Of a stretch of DNA of 64,000 nucleotides, positions 12,552 to 21,680 are shown piece after piece. Position numbers and translations under genes: made by a program. How positions within the stretch are numbered: position 1 is the stretch's first letter; the number at the start of each line of letters is the position of its first letter. A model generated the notes under the pieces. It was not told where the DNA came from and did not search any database. It saw only the letters and a program-made list of their open reading frames with translations. The DNA is from Mycolicibacterium austroafricanum (lineage in GTDB: Bacteria; Actinomycetota; Actinomycetes; Mycobacteriales; Mycobacteriaceae): NCBI RefSeq assembly GCF_000612725.1, contig NZ_HG964450.1, forward strand, positions 616,808 through 680,807, read 5' to 3'.

Positions 12552-13182
12552 CATCTACCAGGACACCCGGGCGCGAATCGCGGGACTGCTGACGGAACCG
12601 GAGGCGTGGGCGCGGCCCGTAGCGGCGTGCCCCGGATGGTCCGTCCGCGACGTCGTCGCCCACATGACGGCGGTGGCTCAGGACTGGGGGGACGGGTCTC
12701 TGACTGGAGCTCCGACCGACGACGAGACGGCCGAGCACGTCGCGAGGTTCGCCGGTCAGGACAACGCGCGACTGCTCGACACCTGGTCCGCCACATCCGA
12801 ACGACTCCATCGCCTTTCCGAAACCGCCGGGTTCGTACCACCTTTGGGCGACATCGCCTGTCACGAGCACGACATCCGCGGCGCCGTCGACCGGCCGGGC
12901 GCCCGGGACGCGGCATCAGTGCGGTGGACGGCGGACCGACTGCTCACGATGTTGGAGAGCCCGGTCCCCCTGCGGGTCGTCACCGAGGATGCCGACTATC
13001 GCAGCGGCCCACCCGATGGCCACGAAATAGTGCTTCGCACAACGCGGTTCGAGTCACTGCGCTGGCGCACCGGACGCCGCAGTCCGGCACAACTGGCCCG
13101 GATGGACTGGTCGGCCGACCCGGCCCCGGTGCTCGGCCATCTATGCCTGTTCGGGCCCGCGACCGATGATGTCATCGAATGA
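12538..13182 (+). CDS. Maleylpyruvate isomerase / DinB-like mycothiol-dependent protein
   Basis: 214 residues starting with the TIGR03083-type N-terminus (ACPGWSVRDVVAHMTAV, His as metal ligand) and later 'GDIACHEHDIRGAV' with two more histidines, the metal triad of the DinB/MSMEG mycothiol-dependent family. Probably a mycothiol S-transferase or isomerase; substrate unknown. The GTG start at 12538 lies 14 bp inside the DUF899 gene, so translation is coupled. Confidence 0.8.
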   Translation: MLIDDIYQDTRARIAGLLTEPEAWARPVAACPGWSVRDVVAHMTAVAQDWGDGSLTGAPTDDETAEHVARFAGQDNARLLDTWSATSERLHRLSETAGFVPPLGDIACHEHDIRGAVDRPGARDAASVRWTADRLLTMLESPVPLRVVTEDADYRSGPPDGHEIVLRTTRFESLRWRTGRRSPAQLARMDWSADPAPVLGHLCLFGPATDDVIE

Positions 13183-13209
13183 CCCCCTGAAACCACCCCT
13201 TCACACCAA

Positions 13210-13229
13210 AACTTGACACGTGTAAAGTT
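13210..13229. promoter_or_regulatory. 20-bp palindrome before SDR gene
   Basis: AACTTGACACGTGTAAAGTT is a palindrome with one mismatched pair out of ten, ending 7 bp before the SDR ATG. Size and symmetry fit a TetR-type operator. No TetR gene is adjacent, so the regulator would act from elsewhere. Confidence 0.6.
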
Positions 13230-13236
13230 CGCCCGC

Positions 13237-14115
13237 ATGGACAACATCCGGGGCAAGACCATCGCGATCACCGGGGCCGCCCGCGGCATCGGATATGCGA
13301 CCGCCGAGGCCCTCCTGAGGCGCGGGGCGCGCGTGGTCATCGGCGACCGCGACGTCGCACTGCAGGAGTCTGCGGTCGCACAGCTGACCAAGCTCGGGCC
13401 GGTGTCGGGCTACCCGCTCGACGTCACCGACCGGGACTCGTTCGCGACGTTCCTCGACAAGGCGCGCACCGACGGTGGCGGCCATGTCGACGTGCTGATC
13501 AACAACGCGGGCGTGATGCCGATCGGCCCGTTCCTGGACCAGTCCGAGCAGTCGATCCGCTCGTCGATCGAGGTGAACCTCTACGGCGTCATCACCGGGT
13601 GTCAGCTGGCGCTGCCCGACATGATCGCCCGCAGGCGCGGCCACATCATCAACATCGCGTCGCTGTCCGGCCTCATCCCGGTGCCCGGCCAGGTCGTCTA
13701 CGTCGGCGCGAAGTTCGGCGTGGTGGGCCTGTCGACCGCGCTGGCCGACGAGGTCGCACCGCAGGGCGTGGACGTCTCGGTGATCATGCCCCCGTTCACC
13801 AACACCGACCTGATCTCGGGCACCACGTCCAGCGGGGCGCTCAAGCCCGTCGAGCCCGAAGACATCGCCGCGGCGGTGGTGAAGACGCTGAACAAACCCA
13901 AGACCCACGTGTCGGTGCCCCCGCCGCTGCGGTTCACCGCGCAGGCCGCCCAGATGCTGCCACCCCGCGGCCGGCGCTGGCTGAGCAGGAAGCTGGGCCT
14001 GGACCGGGTGTTCCTCGAGTTCGACACCACCAAGCGGCAGGGCTACGAACAGCGCGCCCAGTCCGCACTCGGCGTGGTCGAGGGATCGGAGCACAAACCC
14101 TCGCCGAAAATGTAG
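13237..14115 (+). CDS. Short-chain dehydrogenase/reductase
   Basis: 292-residue classical SDR: cofactor motif TGAARGIG (residues about 12-19), NNAG (about 88-91), catalytic Ser-Tyr-Lys in IASLSGL...YVGAKFG, here Tyr followed by VGAK. The extended C-terminus with PPRGRRWLSRKLGLD is common in mycobacterial SDRs of lipid metabolism. Substrate unknown. The ATG at 13237 is preferred over TTG 13213, because the latter lies inside the palindrome. Confidence 0.9.
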   Translation: MDNIRGKTIAITGAARGIGYATAEALLRRGARVVIGDRDVALQESAVAQLTKLGPVSGYPLDVTDRDSFATFLDKARTDGGGHVDVLINNAGVMPIGPFLDQSEQSIRSSIEVNLYGVITGCQLALPDMIARRRGHIINIASLSGLIPVPGQVVYVGAKFGVVGLSTALADEVAPQGVDVSVIMPPFTNTDLISGTTSSGALKPVEPEDIAAAVVKTLNKPKTHVSVPPPLRFTAQAAQMLPPRGRRWLSRKLGLDRVFLEFDTTKRQGYEQRAQSALGVVEGSEHKPSPKM

Positions 14116-14145
14116 GTACGCAGCCGGAATCCGCTAAAGGCCCTG

Positions 14146-14165
14146 CTGGAATGCAATTTCGGCGG
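14146..14165. repeat. Single arm of a dispersed 20-nt intergenic repeat
   Basis: CTGGAATGCAATTTCGGCGG lies between two convergent genes. Its core GGAATGCAATTTCGGCGG is identical to the right arm of the inverted repeat at 51832-51854. Possibly part of a dispersed mycobacterial intergenic element. Confidence 0.6.
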
Positions 14166-14166
14166 C

Positions 14167-14577
14167 TCAGAAAACCGGTGGTGGATCGCCGTGTCGATAC
14201 GCCTCGATCACGTCGAGGTGCTCGAACAGCTCGTCGAGATTGAACTGGTAGTCGTCCGACATTCCGACAAAGACGACGTGCGCGGTCTCGCCGCCGTCCT
14301 CCGGGGTGAGCAGCACCACCGTCACGTTGACGGTCTCGTCCTCGTCTGCCACGTCGGCTTCCGACGGCGGCCAGTACCACGCCACGCCTGTCTCGTCAGC
14401 CGAGTTTCCGTCGTCTTCGGCGAACTCCCACCCGCGTTCGGTCAGCTTGGCGTCGAATTCCTCAAGATCCGAGGCGATTTCGAGTTGTTCGACGACACGC
14501 GCCGGAACCCAGGCCTCGTCGCGGGCGGCCCGCCGCTTGTTGCGGCGGGCCTTCTTCTGGTCCGAGCGCCTGGACAA
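14167..14577 (-). CDS. RraB-like conserved hypothetical protein
   Basis: 136 residues: a basic N-terminus (SRRSDQKKARRNKRRAARDE) then an acidic domain with QLEIASDLEEFDAKLTERGWEF and TAHVVFVGMSDDYQFNLDELFEHLDVIEAYRHG, reminiscent of the ribonuclease E inhibitor RraB/DUF695 group; the match is by eye and weak. The start appears to be TTG 14577, directly after the metZ stop TAG, so it would be the last gene of the metZ operon. Confidence 0.65.
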   Translation of the reverse strand: MSRRSDQKKARRNKRRAARDEAWVPARVVEQLEIASDLEEFDAKLTERGWEFAEDDGNSADETGVAWYWPPSEADVADEDETVNVTVVLLTPEDGGETAHVVFVGMSDDYQFNLDELFEHLDVIEAYRHGDPPPVF

Positions 14578-15813
14578 CTACCCGAGCGCCCGGTCCAGGT
14601 CGGCGAGTAGGTCCTCGGTGCCTTCCAGCCCGACCGAGATCCGCACGACCCCGTCACCGAGCCCGATCGCGGCGCGTCCCTCCGGCCCCATCGCCCGGTG
14701 CGTCGTCGTGGCCGGATGGGTGATCAACGACTTCGCGTCGCCGAGGTTGTTGGAGATGTCGATGATCTGCAGCTTGTCGAGCACCTCGAAGGCCCGCTCC
14801 TTGGCCGCGTCTGGATTGCCGGCTCCGCCGGCGCTGGCGAGCTCGAACGTCACCACGGTGCCGCCGCCGGTCATCTGACGCTTGGCCAGGTCGTACTGGG
14901 GGTGTGACTCCAGGAACGGGTACTTCACCCAGCTCACCGAGGGATGCTGTTCGAGGAACTCGGCGATGCGATGGGCCGACGAGTTCTGGTGCTGCACCCG
15001 CAGCGACAGGGTTTCCAGGCCCTTGAGCAGGGTCCACGCGTTGAACGGGCTCAGCGCCGGACCGGTGTGGCGCATCAGCTTCTGCACCGGCTCGTCGATG
15101 TACTCCTTGCTGCCGAGGATCGCCCCGCCGAGCACCCGACCCTGCCCGTCGATGTGTTTGGTGCCCGAGTACACCACCACGTCGACACCCAGCGGAAACC
15201 CCTGCTGCAGGATCGGGGTGGCAAAGACGTTGTCCAGCACCACCTTCGCGCCGGCGGCATGCGCAAGCTCACAGACCGCCGCGATGTCGACCAGCGACTG
15301 CATCGGGTTCGAGGGGGTCTCGAAGAACACCGCCTGGGTGGGCACCGAAAGGGCCTGCTCCCACTGCGAGAGGTCGTCGCCGTCCACGAACACCGTCTCC
15401 ACGCCCCAGCGTGGCAGGATCTCGTTGCACACGACGAAGCAGGAGCCGAACAGGCTGCGCGCGGCCACCAGCCGGTCACCGGCCCCCAGGAGCGCACCGA
15501 GCGCGGTGAACACCGCCGACATGCCGGACGAGGTGGCGAAGCAGGCGGGCGCACCCTCGATCAGGCGCAACCGCTCCTCGAACATCGAGACGGTCGGGTT
15601 GCCGTAGCGCGAGTACACGTAGCGGTCGATCTCGCCGGTGAACGCCTTCTCCGCGGCGGCGGCGGACTCGTAGACATACCCCGAGGTCAGGTACAGCGCC
15701 TCGGCGGTCTCCTCGAACCCGGACCGCAGCAACCCGCCCCGCACGCCGATGGTCTCCTGGCTCACCCCGTCCGGCAGCGCCGCCGGAATCCGCACCGAAG
15801 GCACCTCCGTCAT
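14578..15813 (-). CDS. metZ: O-succinylhomoserine sulfhydrylase
   Basis: PLP enzyme of the Cys/Met metabolism family making homocysteine from O-succinylhomoserine and sulfide. 411 residues (M. tuberculosis MetZ 406). Motifs: RYGNPTVSMFEERL, the PLP lysine in VVYSGTKHIDGQGR, and the closing HPATTTHRAMGPEGRAAIGLGDGVVRISVGLE. The ATG overlaps the stop of the upstream rhodanese gene (ATGA), supporting a sulfur-handling operon in the order rhodanese-metZ. Confidence 0.96.
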   Translation of the reverse strand: MTEVPSVRIPAALPDGVSQETIGVRGGLLRSGFEETAEALYLTSGYVYESAAAAEKAFTGEIDRYVYSRYGNPTVSMFEERLRLIEGAPACFATSSGMSAVFTALGALLGAGDRLVAARSLFGSCFVVCNEILPRWGVETVFVDGDDLSQWEQALSVPTQAVFFETPSNPMQSLVDIAAVCELAHAAGAKVVLDNVFATPILQQGFPLGVDVVVYSGTKHIDGQGRVLGGAILGSKEYIDEPVQKLMRHTGPALSPFNAWTLLKGLETLSLRVQHQNSSAHRIAEFLEQHPSVSWVKYPFLESHPQYDLAKRQMTGGGTVVTFELASAGGAGNPDAAKERAFEVLDKLQIIDISNNLGDAKSLITHPATTTHRAMGPEGRAAIGLGDGVVRISVGLEGTEDLLADLDRALG

Positions 15814-16232
15814 GACTGCCTCCAGGGCAGTCCGACCGCCTTCCACCCGGTGACACCGCGGTGCCCGTTCTCGTCGGGGTTGCCCTCGAACCCGTCGAGG
15901 ATGTTGTAGGAGGGCGCGACACCCGCCTCGGTGGCCGCCTTCGCAGCACCGATGGAGCGGTTGCCGGAACGGCACAGGAAGACCACGGGCCGCTCCGTGT
16001 CCGAACCGGCGCCCCCGATCCTTTCCAGAAGATCGTCGACGAAGCCGTCGTTTCGCGTGCCGTCGGTGCGGCTCCACTCGATGTAGACGACATCGCGGTC
16101 GAGGCTGGACAGGTCGGGCACCCCGACGAACCGCCACTCGGCGTCGGTGCGGACGTCGACGAGCACCGCAGCGGGGTTCTCGTTCAGGATCGTCCATGCC
16201 TGCTCAGGCGTGATGTCTCCGGCATAGCTCAC
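15810..16232 (-). CDS. Rhodanese-domain sulfurtransferase
   Basis: 140-residue single rhodanese domain: VLVDVRTDAEW near the start, and the active loop FLCRSGNRS with the persulfide cysteine. Corresponds to Rv0390. It likely passes sulfane sulfur in the context of MetZ, whose gene overlaps by 4 bp. Confidence 0.93.
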   Translation of the reverse strand: MSYAGDITPEQAWTILNENPAAVLVDVRTDAEWRFVGVPDLSSLDRDVVYIEWSRTDGTRNDGFVDDLLERIGGAGSDTERPVVFLCRSGNRSIGAAKAATEAGVAPSYNILDGFEGNPDENGHRGVTGWKAVGLPWRQS

Positions 16233-16251
16233 GGTCGTGAGTGTCCCACAG

Positions 16252-16695
16252 CTAGCTGGGGCCGGTCGAACAGACCTTCCAGGTCCCGCCCTCGCGGGCG
16301 AAGGTCATCTCGACGGTCTCTTTGGCGTCGGGATTCTTCTCGAAGTAGTAGGTGATGTCGGCGGTGGCCCGGTCACCGTCGATGACCACACCGGCCACCT
16401 TCTCGACGAACCGGTTGCCCCGCTTCTCCACCGAGTCACGTTGCCGGTCAAGCACTTCCGCCTCATCTTCGCGCGCTTCGGCGCACGTGAAGGCCTGCAG
16501 GTCGGAGTAGTCCGCGCGCTGCAGAGCGTCGTTCTGCCCGGAGGTGGCGCGCGCGATCAGCGCTTCGTCGGTCAGTCCGTCACCGGAGAAGACGTTGAAC
16601 AACCAGATTCCGATCACGACGGCGACAATGATGCTCAGTGCCCCCAGGAACGGGGCCACGGCGCGGCCACTCGAGGTCTCGTCGGGCTCTGTCAC
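16252..16695 (-). CDS. Membrane-anchored Rv0361-like/DUF4878-type protein
   Basis: 147 residues: a short cytoplasmic stretch, one membrane helix (APFLGALSIIVAVVIGIWLFNVF, about residues 14-36) and an outside domain with a conserved cysteine pair (FTCAEAR and KVCSTG) in a cystatin/lumazine-binding-like fold (VVIDGDRATADITYYFEK). Similar in layout to the protein at 29807-30598 and probably in the same family. Start GTG 16695 overlaps the purT stop (GTGA). Confidence 0.7.
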   Translation of the reverse strand: MTEPDETSSGRAVAPFLGALSIIVAVVIGIWLFNVFSGDGLTDEALIARATSGQNDALQRADYSDLQAFTCAEAREDEAEVLDRQRDSVEKRGNRFVEKVAGVVIDGDRATADITYYFEKNPDAKETVEMTFAREGGTWKVCSTGPS

Positions 16696-17843
16696 CGGAG
16701 CCTGCGCACGGCTGTCGCGACGCGGCGGGCGCGATCGCGCGCCACGATGGGATCCTGCGCGGTGGCCGTGGACCAACTGAGCCAGGGCGTTTCGCCGCCG
16801 CCGGCCGCCGCGGCCGGAAACAGGCGCACGTCGCTCTCGGCGACCGCGAGCGCATCGGCCAGCACCGCACGGATCTCACGGTCGGGCGCCGCGTGCCCCT
16901 CTCCGTCGGTGTAGCTCACCTCGACGGCGCCGGGCGAGATCATGATGGTGTCGACGGGTAGCCCGAGAACGGCCCGCGCGTGCAGTTCGAACTGCGACAG
17001 CCGCTGGGAGCGCAGCGTCACCAGGCCACTGTCCTGCAGTCGGGGCCGGACGTCGGAGAAGTACACCTCGTCGCCCCGCACCAGCAGTTCCACCGCGAAG
17101 ACCCCCCGCCCACCGAGCGAGTTGACGATGCGGGCCGAGATCGACTTCGCGGAGTCCAGCGCCGCCGGTGAAAGTTGTTGCGGCTGCCATGCTTCGAGCG
17201 CGTCGCCGTCGTTGCGGTGGTGCCCGATCGGTTCGCAGAAGTGCACGGTGGGGCCGGCCGCGCCGGTGGTGCGCACCGTCAGAAGCGTCACCTCGAAGTC
17301 GACCTCGACCACGGTCTCGGCGATGATGCGCTGCACGCTGCCCGCGGCCGTGGCGTGGCGCCACGCGGGCTCGACATCGTCGGGGCGCAACAGTACCGAC
17401 TCGCCCTCCCCCGGTGCCGCCGAGACCGGTTTGACCACCATCGGGAACCCGGCATGCGCCGCGATCGCGGTCAGTTCCTCCACCGACCCGGCGAACCAGA
17501 AGGGCGCGGTGGGCAGGCCCAACTCGTCGGCGGCGAGCCGGCGCAAGCCCTCACCGTCGAGGGACAGCCGGGTGGCTCGCGGCGTGGGGAACACCTCGAC
17601 GTCGTCCTGTTCGGCGACGGCGATCAGGGCGTCCGTCGCCACCGTCGCGGCGTCGGCGATCACATACCGGGGTTTACGCTCGTCGATCAGCGCCGTCAGC
17701 GCCTGCGTCTCGCCGTGGTCGGTCACCGTGACGACGTCGGCACCGAGATGCCGGAATGCCAGCGCAAGCTCACTGCTGCGCTCGCCCGCGCCGAGCAGCA
17801 GGACCGTGTCGGGGTTCGTGTCACTCCTCGATGGATCACTCAT
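16692..17843 (-). CDS. purT: Formate-dependent phosphoribosylglycinamide formyltransferase
   Basis: ATP-grasp ligase that uses formate and ATP to formylate GAR in purine synthesis, an alternative to PurN. 383 residues. Seen: N-terminal VLLLGAGERSSELA, ATP-grasp core FPMVVKPVSAAPGEGESVL, ligand segment FCEPIGHHRNDGDALEAWQPQ, and GRGVFAVELLVRGDEVYFSDVRPRLQDSG near the metal site. Start overlaps the stop of the MarR gene by 4 bp. Confidence 0.92.
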   Translation of the reverse strand: MSDPSRSDTNPDTVLLLGAGERSSELALAFRHLGADVVTVTDHGETQALTALIDERKPRYVIADAATVATDALIAVAEQDDVEVFPTPRATRLSLDGEGLRRLAADELGLPTAPFWFAGSVEELTAIAAHAGFPMVVKPVSAAPGEGESVLLRPDDVEPAWRHATAAGSVQRIIAETVVEVDFEVTLLTVRTTGAAGPTVHFCEPIGHHRNDGDALEAWQPQQLSPAALDSAKSISARIVNSLGGRGVFAVELLVRGDEVYFSDVRPRLQDSGLVTLRSQRLSQFELHARAVLGLPVDTIMISPGAVEVSYTDGEGHAAPDREIRAVLADALAVAESDVRLFPAAAAGGGETPWLSWSTATAQDPIVARDRARRVATAVRRLR

Positions 17844-18349
17844 CGGTTTTCCAGCCTGCCAGACGGACCGCCGGAATCGGCGCTGAGCGCCGCCCGAAAT
17901 GTGCTCATCGCGTCGATCAGCGCGGTGAACACCCGGTGAGCGGCCGTGAGGTCGCCGTCCGGGAGGCCGGCCAGCCCTTCGTGGACGTGATCGGCCAGCG
18001 GTGTGAAGAACTCGCGGGCCACGTCCATGCCGTGGTCGGCAACCCGCAGCATCACCTTGCGGCGGTCGCTCGGATCGGATTCGCGCAGCAGGTGTCCGGA
18101 GGCGTTCATCCGCTCCACCAGATACGTGATCGCTGCGCCCGAGGTGCCCATCCGCTTCCTGAGCTCACCCGCCGTCAACGGTGTACCTGCATTCTCGGCG
18201 ACCATGACGTGCAGGAGGGCCCGGAAGTCGTTGGGTGTCAACGCATGCAGGCCCGCGAAGCGATGGCCGATCCGGTCCGACTCCGCGGTCAGCGCCCGCA
18301 TGTCGGCGGCGATCGACGCCTCCAGTGCCACCCGGTCGACATCCTGCAC
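17840..18349 (-). CDS. MarR-family regulator
   Basis: 169-residue winged-helix regulator: LTPNDFRALLHVMVAENAGTPLTAGELRKRMGTSGAAITYLVERMNASGHLLRESDPSDRRKVMLRV holds the helix-turn-helix and the DxRxxx wing of MarR. It heads the purT operon and is divergent from the MMPL exporter gene; the AT-rich dyad between them suggests it represses both itself and the exporter operon. Confidence 0.9.
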   Translation of the reverse strand: MQDVDRVALEASIAADMRALTAESDRIGHRFAGLHALTPNDFRALLHVMVAENAGTPLTAGELRKRMGTSGAAITYLVERMNASGHLLRESDPSDRRKVMLRVADHGMDVAREFFTPLADHVHEGLAGLPDGDLTAAHRVFTALIDAMSTFRAALSADSGGPSGRLENR

Positions 18350-18376
18350 GCACCCACCATAGCGAGAAACTTCAAT

Positions 18377-18391
18377 TGATTAATCATTAAT
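18377..18391. promoter_or_regulatory. AT-rich dyads between MarR and MMPL genes
   Basis: TGATTAATCA (18377-18386) is a perfect 10-bp palindrome, and it overlaps ATTAAT-C-ATTAAT (18379-18391), a perfect 13-bp hyphenated palindrome. They are in the 58-bp gap between divergent genes, 17-31 bp before the exporter ATG. Candidate MarR operator. Confidence 0.55.
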
Positions 18392-18407
18392 ATTCTGAAA
18401 TGTTGGA

Positions 18408-20450
18408 ATGATGCGCCGTCGATACTCCTGGGTGGTCGCGCTCCTTCTCGTCCTGCTCTCCGGTGCCCTGATGGGCCTGCTGGGCAGCGGCGACTCCGGT
18501 TCGCAGTCACCGCTGATCGTGCCGCCCGAGGCGGAGTCCGCCCGCGCCGACGCCGCCCGGGCGGCCCTGCCCGGCGGGGACCTGGTGCCCGCCATCCTGG
18601 TGGTAACCCGCACCGACGCCGCTCCGCTGACCCCCGCCGACGTCGCCGCGGTGGACTCGGCCCGGGACCGCATGCTCACGGTCGCAGGCAGCGCCGGCAC
18701 CGGAGGCCCGCCCACGCAGGTCTCCGAGGACGGTCAGGCGGCGGTGGCGACGGTTCCGCTGTCGGCCGACCTTTCGGGGTTCGCGCTCACCGACAAGGTC
18801 AAGGAGGTGCGCGCCGCGGCCACCGACGGACTGCCGCAGGATCTGCGTGCCGAGGTGACGGGCGGACCGGCTTTCGGCGCCGATATCGCCGACTCGTTCT
18901 CGGGGGCGAACGTGACGCTGCTGGCGGTCACCGCGGCGGTGGTGGCTCTGCTGCTGATCGTGACCTACCGCTCACCGGTGCTGTGGCTGGTGCCGCTGCT
19001 GGTGATCGGGTTCGCCGACCGGGTCGCCGCCGTCGCCGGGGCGGCCGTCGCCGAGACACTCGGCATGAGCCCGGACGGGTCCACCGGGGGAATCACCAGC
19101 GTGCTGGTCTTCGGCGCCGGCACCAACTATGCGCTGCTGCTGATCTCGCGCTATCGGGAAGAACTGGGGCGCAGCGAATCCCACCGTGACGCGCTGGACA
19201 CCGCGGTACGTCGCGCCGGGCCGGCGATCATCGCCAGCAATGCCACGGTGGTACTGGCGCTGCTGACTCTGCTGTTCGCGTCGTCGCCGAGCACCCGCAG
19301 CCTCGGTGTGCAGGCCGCTTCGGGGTTGGTGATCGCCGCGGTGTTCGTGCTGCTGGTGCTGCCCCCCGCCCTCGGCGTGTTCGGGCGGAAGCTGTTCTGG
19401 CCGTTCATCCCGCAGGTCGGGGCCAGACCGCTGACCGACAGCGGGGTCTGGCACCGGGTGGCCGCCGCCGTCGCGCGCCGGCCCGCCCGGGTCGCCATCG
19501 TGTCGATCGGCGGGTTGGCCCTGCTGTGCACCGGACTCCTCGGCACTCCGGTCGGGCTGTCGCAGACCGAACAGTTCCGCGTCCAGGCCGAGTCGGTCAG
19601 CGGTTTCGAAACACTGGCGGCGCACTTCCCCAGCGGCCTGACCGACCCGGCCCGGGTGATCGCCTCGACCGAGCGGGCCTCCGACGTGCAGCGCGCCATC
19701 ACCGAGACGCCCGGCGTGGTGTCGGCCGTTGCCGCCGGGAACGGACCCGGTGGGGTGAGCCAGTGGTCGGTGGTCCTGCAGGCCGCCCCGGCATCTGACG
19801 AGGCGTTTGAAACCGTTGATGCGCTTCGTGATTCGGTCCACCGGGTGGATCCCGACGCGCTGGTGGGCGGGTCCGACGCCACCGCGCGCGACGCGGCCTC
19901 GGCCGCCGCCCACGACCGCGCCGTCGTCATCCCCGCGATCCTGGTCGTCGTGCTGCTGGTGCTCTACCCATTGCTGCGCTCGGCGCTGGCACCGCTGGTG
20001 CTGGTCGGGGTGACGGTGCTCAGCGCACTGGCCGCGCTCGGTCTCGGCGGTTGGGCGAGCGTGCACGTGTTCGGGTTCCCCGCCCTCGACTACACCGCCC
20101 CGCTGTTCGCCTTCCTGTTCCTGGTGGCGCTCGGCGTGGACTACACGATCTTCCTGGTGACCCGGGCACGCGAGGAGACACCCGAGCACGGGACCCGCGA
20201 CGGCATCGTGCGCGCCGTGTCGGCGACCGGCGCGGTGATCACCAGCGCGGGCATCGTGCTGGCGGCGGTGTTCTGCGTGCTCGGGGTGCTGCCGCTGATC
20301 GTGCTGACCCAGGTCGGCATCATCGTCGGCCTGGGCATCCTGCTCGACACCTTCGTCGTGCGCACCGTCATCATCCCCGCGCTGTTCACGCTCATCGGCC
20401 CCCGGATCTGGTGGCCCGCACTGCGCGAGGACGCCTCCTCCGGCGGGTAG
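18408..20450 (+). CDS. MMPL-family RND transporter
   Basis: 680 residues, the short MMPL form. One N-terminal helix, an outside domain (about residues 40-165), six helices, a second outside domain (about 360-480) and six more helices. Typical features are LVFGAGTNYALLLISRYREEL and FLFLVALGVDYTIFLVTRAREE, with the Asp-Tyr pair that carries protons in RND pumps. It is the first gene of a run with a P450 and a ferredoxin (9 nt and 0 nt gaps), so the pump may export the P450 product or a lipid. Substrate unknown. Confidence 0.9.
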   Translation: MMRRRYSWVVALLLVLLSGALMGLLGSGDSGSQSPLIVPPEAESARADAARAALPGGDLVPAILVVTRTDAAPLTPADVAAVDSARDRMLTVAGSAGTGGPPTQVSEDGQAAVATVPLSADLSGFALTDKVKEVRAAATDGLPQDLRAEVTGGPAFGADIADSFSGANVTLLAVTAAVVALLLIVTYRSPVLWLVPLLVIGFADRVAAVAGAAVAETLGMSPDGSTGGITSVLVFGAGTNYALLLISRYREELGRSESHRDALDTAVRRAGPAIIASNATVVLALLTLLFASSPSTRSLGVQAASGLVIAAVFVLLVLPPALGVFGRKLFWPFIPQVGARPLTDSGVWHRVAAAVARRPARVAIVSIGGLALLCTGLLGTPVGLSQTEQFRVQAESVSGFETLAAHFPSGLTDPARVIASTERASDVQRAITETPGVVSAVAAGNGPGGVSQWSVVLQAAPASDEAFETVDALRDSVHRVDPDALVGGSDATARDAASAAAHDRAVVIPAILVVVLLVLYPLLRSALAPLVLVGVTVLSALAALGLGGWASVHVFGFPALDYTAPLFAFLFLVALGVDYTIFLVTRAREETPEHGTRDGIVRAVSATGAVITSAGIVLAAVFCVLGVLPLIVLTQVGIIVGLGILLDTFVVRTVIIPALFTLIGPRIWWPALREDASSGG

Positions 20451-20459
20451 CGTCGAGAG

Positions 20460-21680
20460 ATGAGCCAGGCCGTCCGCCCCGACCTGCCGCCGGTGCACAT
20501 GCGGCGCGACGGGTTCGATCCCACGCCGCAGCTGCGCGAGATCCGCGAGACCGAGGGCGTGCGGGTGATCACCAGCGCCTTCGGGATGTCGGCGTACCTC
20601 GTGACCCGCTACGAGGACGTCAAGACCGTGCTGTCGGACCACACGCGGTTCTCCAACAGCCGCCCGCCCGGCTTCGTGGTTCCCGGGGCGCCCCCGATCG
20701 ACGAGGACGAACAGGCGCGCAGCCGTGCCGGAAACCTGCTCGGACTCGACCCTCCCGAGCACCAACGGCTGCGCCGCATGCTCACCCCCGAGTTCACGCT
20801 CCGGCGGATGAGGCGGCTGCAGCCCCGCATCGCCGAAATCGTCGACGCGCAACTGGACGCGTTGGCGGCGGCCCGGGACGGAGAAGCCTCAGCCGACCTG
20901 GTGGAGCACTTCGCGCTGCCGATCCCGTCCCTGGTGATCTGCGAGCTGCTCGGTGTGCCGTACGCCGACCGCGACGACTTCCAGCGGCGCAGCGCACGCC
21001 AACTCGACCTGTCCATCCCGATCCCCGAGCGCATCGAGCTGGTGCGGGAGGGGCGCGCCTACATGAGCAGCCTCGTCGCGGGAGCCAGGACCCGTCCCGG
21101 CGACGACATCCTCGGGATGCTCGTACGCGAACACGGCACCGAGCTGACCGACGACGAACTGGTCGGGATCGCCGGCCTGCTCCTGCTGGCCGGCCACGAG
21201 ACCACCTCGAACATGTTGGCGCTGGGCACCCTTGCGCTGTTGCGCCACCCCGACCAGCTCGCCGCGGTGCGTGACGACCCGGACGCGGTGGCGCCGACGG
21301 TGGAGGAGCTGCTGCGCTGGCTGTCGATCGTGCACACCGCGATCCCGCGCATCACCACCACCGAAGTCGAGATCGCCGGCGTCGCGATCCCGGCCGGGCA
21401 GTTGGTGTTCGCGTCGCTGCCGTCGGGCAACCGCGACAACGAATTCATCGAGCGTCCTGAGGTTTTCGACATCACCCGGGGAGCGCTGGGGCACCTGGCG
21501 TTCGGGCACGGGGTGCACCACTGCCTCGGCGCGCCGCTGGCCCGGATGGAGATGCAGATCGCGTTCCCCGCACTGCTGCGCCGCTTTCCGACGCTGGCGC
21601 CTGCGGTCGAGTTCGACGATGCGCCGTTCCGATCGTTCCATTTCATCTACGGTCTGAAATCGTTGGAGGTGACCTGGTAG
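20460..21680 (+). CDS. Cytochrome P450
   Basis: 406-residue soluble P450. Visible: I-helix LLAGHETTSN (oxygen activation Thr), K-helix EELLR (ExxR) and heme loop FGHGVHHCLGAPLAR with the Cys thiolate. Similar to the CYP105/actinobacterial oxygenase groups in general features; substrate unknown. A ferredoxin follows immediately, giving a built-in electron donor. TAGCGT, which includes the MMPL stop codon, stands 6 nt before the ATG and could also serve as a -10. Confidence 0.95.
   Translation: MSQAVRPDLPPVHMRRDGFDPTPQLREIRETEGVRVITSAFGMSAYLVTRYEDVKTVLSDHTRFSNSRPPGFVVPGAPPIDEDEQARSRAGNLLGLDPPEHQRLRRMLTPEFTLRRMRRLQPRIAEIVDAQLDALAAARDGEASADLVEHFALPIPSLVICELLGVPYADRDDFQRRSARQLDLSIPIPERIELVREGRAYMSSLVAGARTRPGDDILGMLVREHGTELTDDELVGIAGLLLLAGHETTSNMLALGTLALLRHPDQLAAVRDDPDAVAPTVEELLRWLSIVHTAIPRITTTEVEIAGVAIPAGQLVFASLPSGNRDNEFIERPEVFDITRGALGHLAFGHGVHHCLGAPLARMEMQIAFPALLRRFPTLAPAVEFDDAPFRSFHFIYGLKSLEVTW

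Noticed and set aside
13213..13236. TTG start for the SDR gene
   Set aside because: It lies within the palindromic operator, and the ATG at 13237 fits the usual SDR N-terminus.
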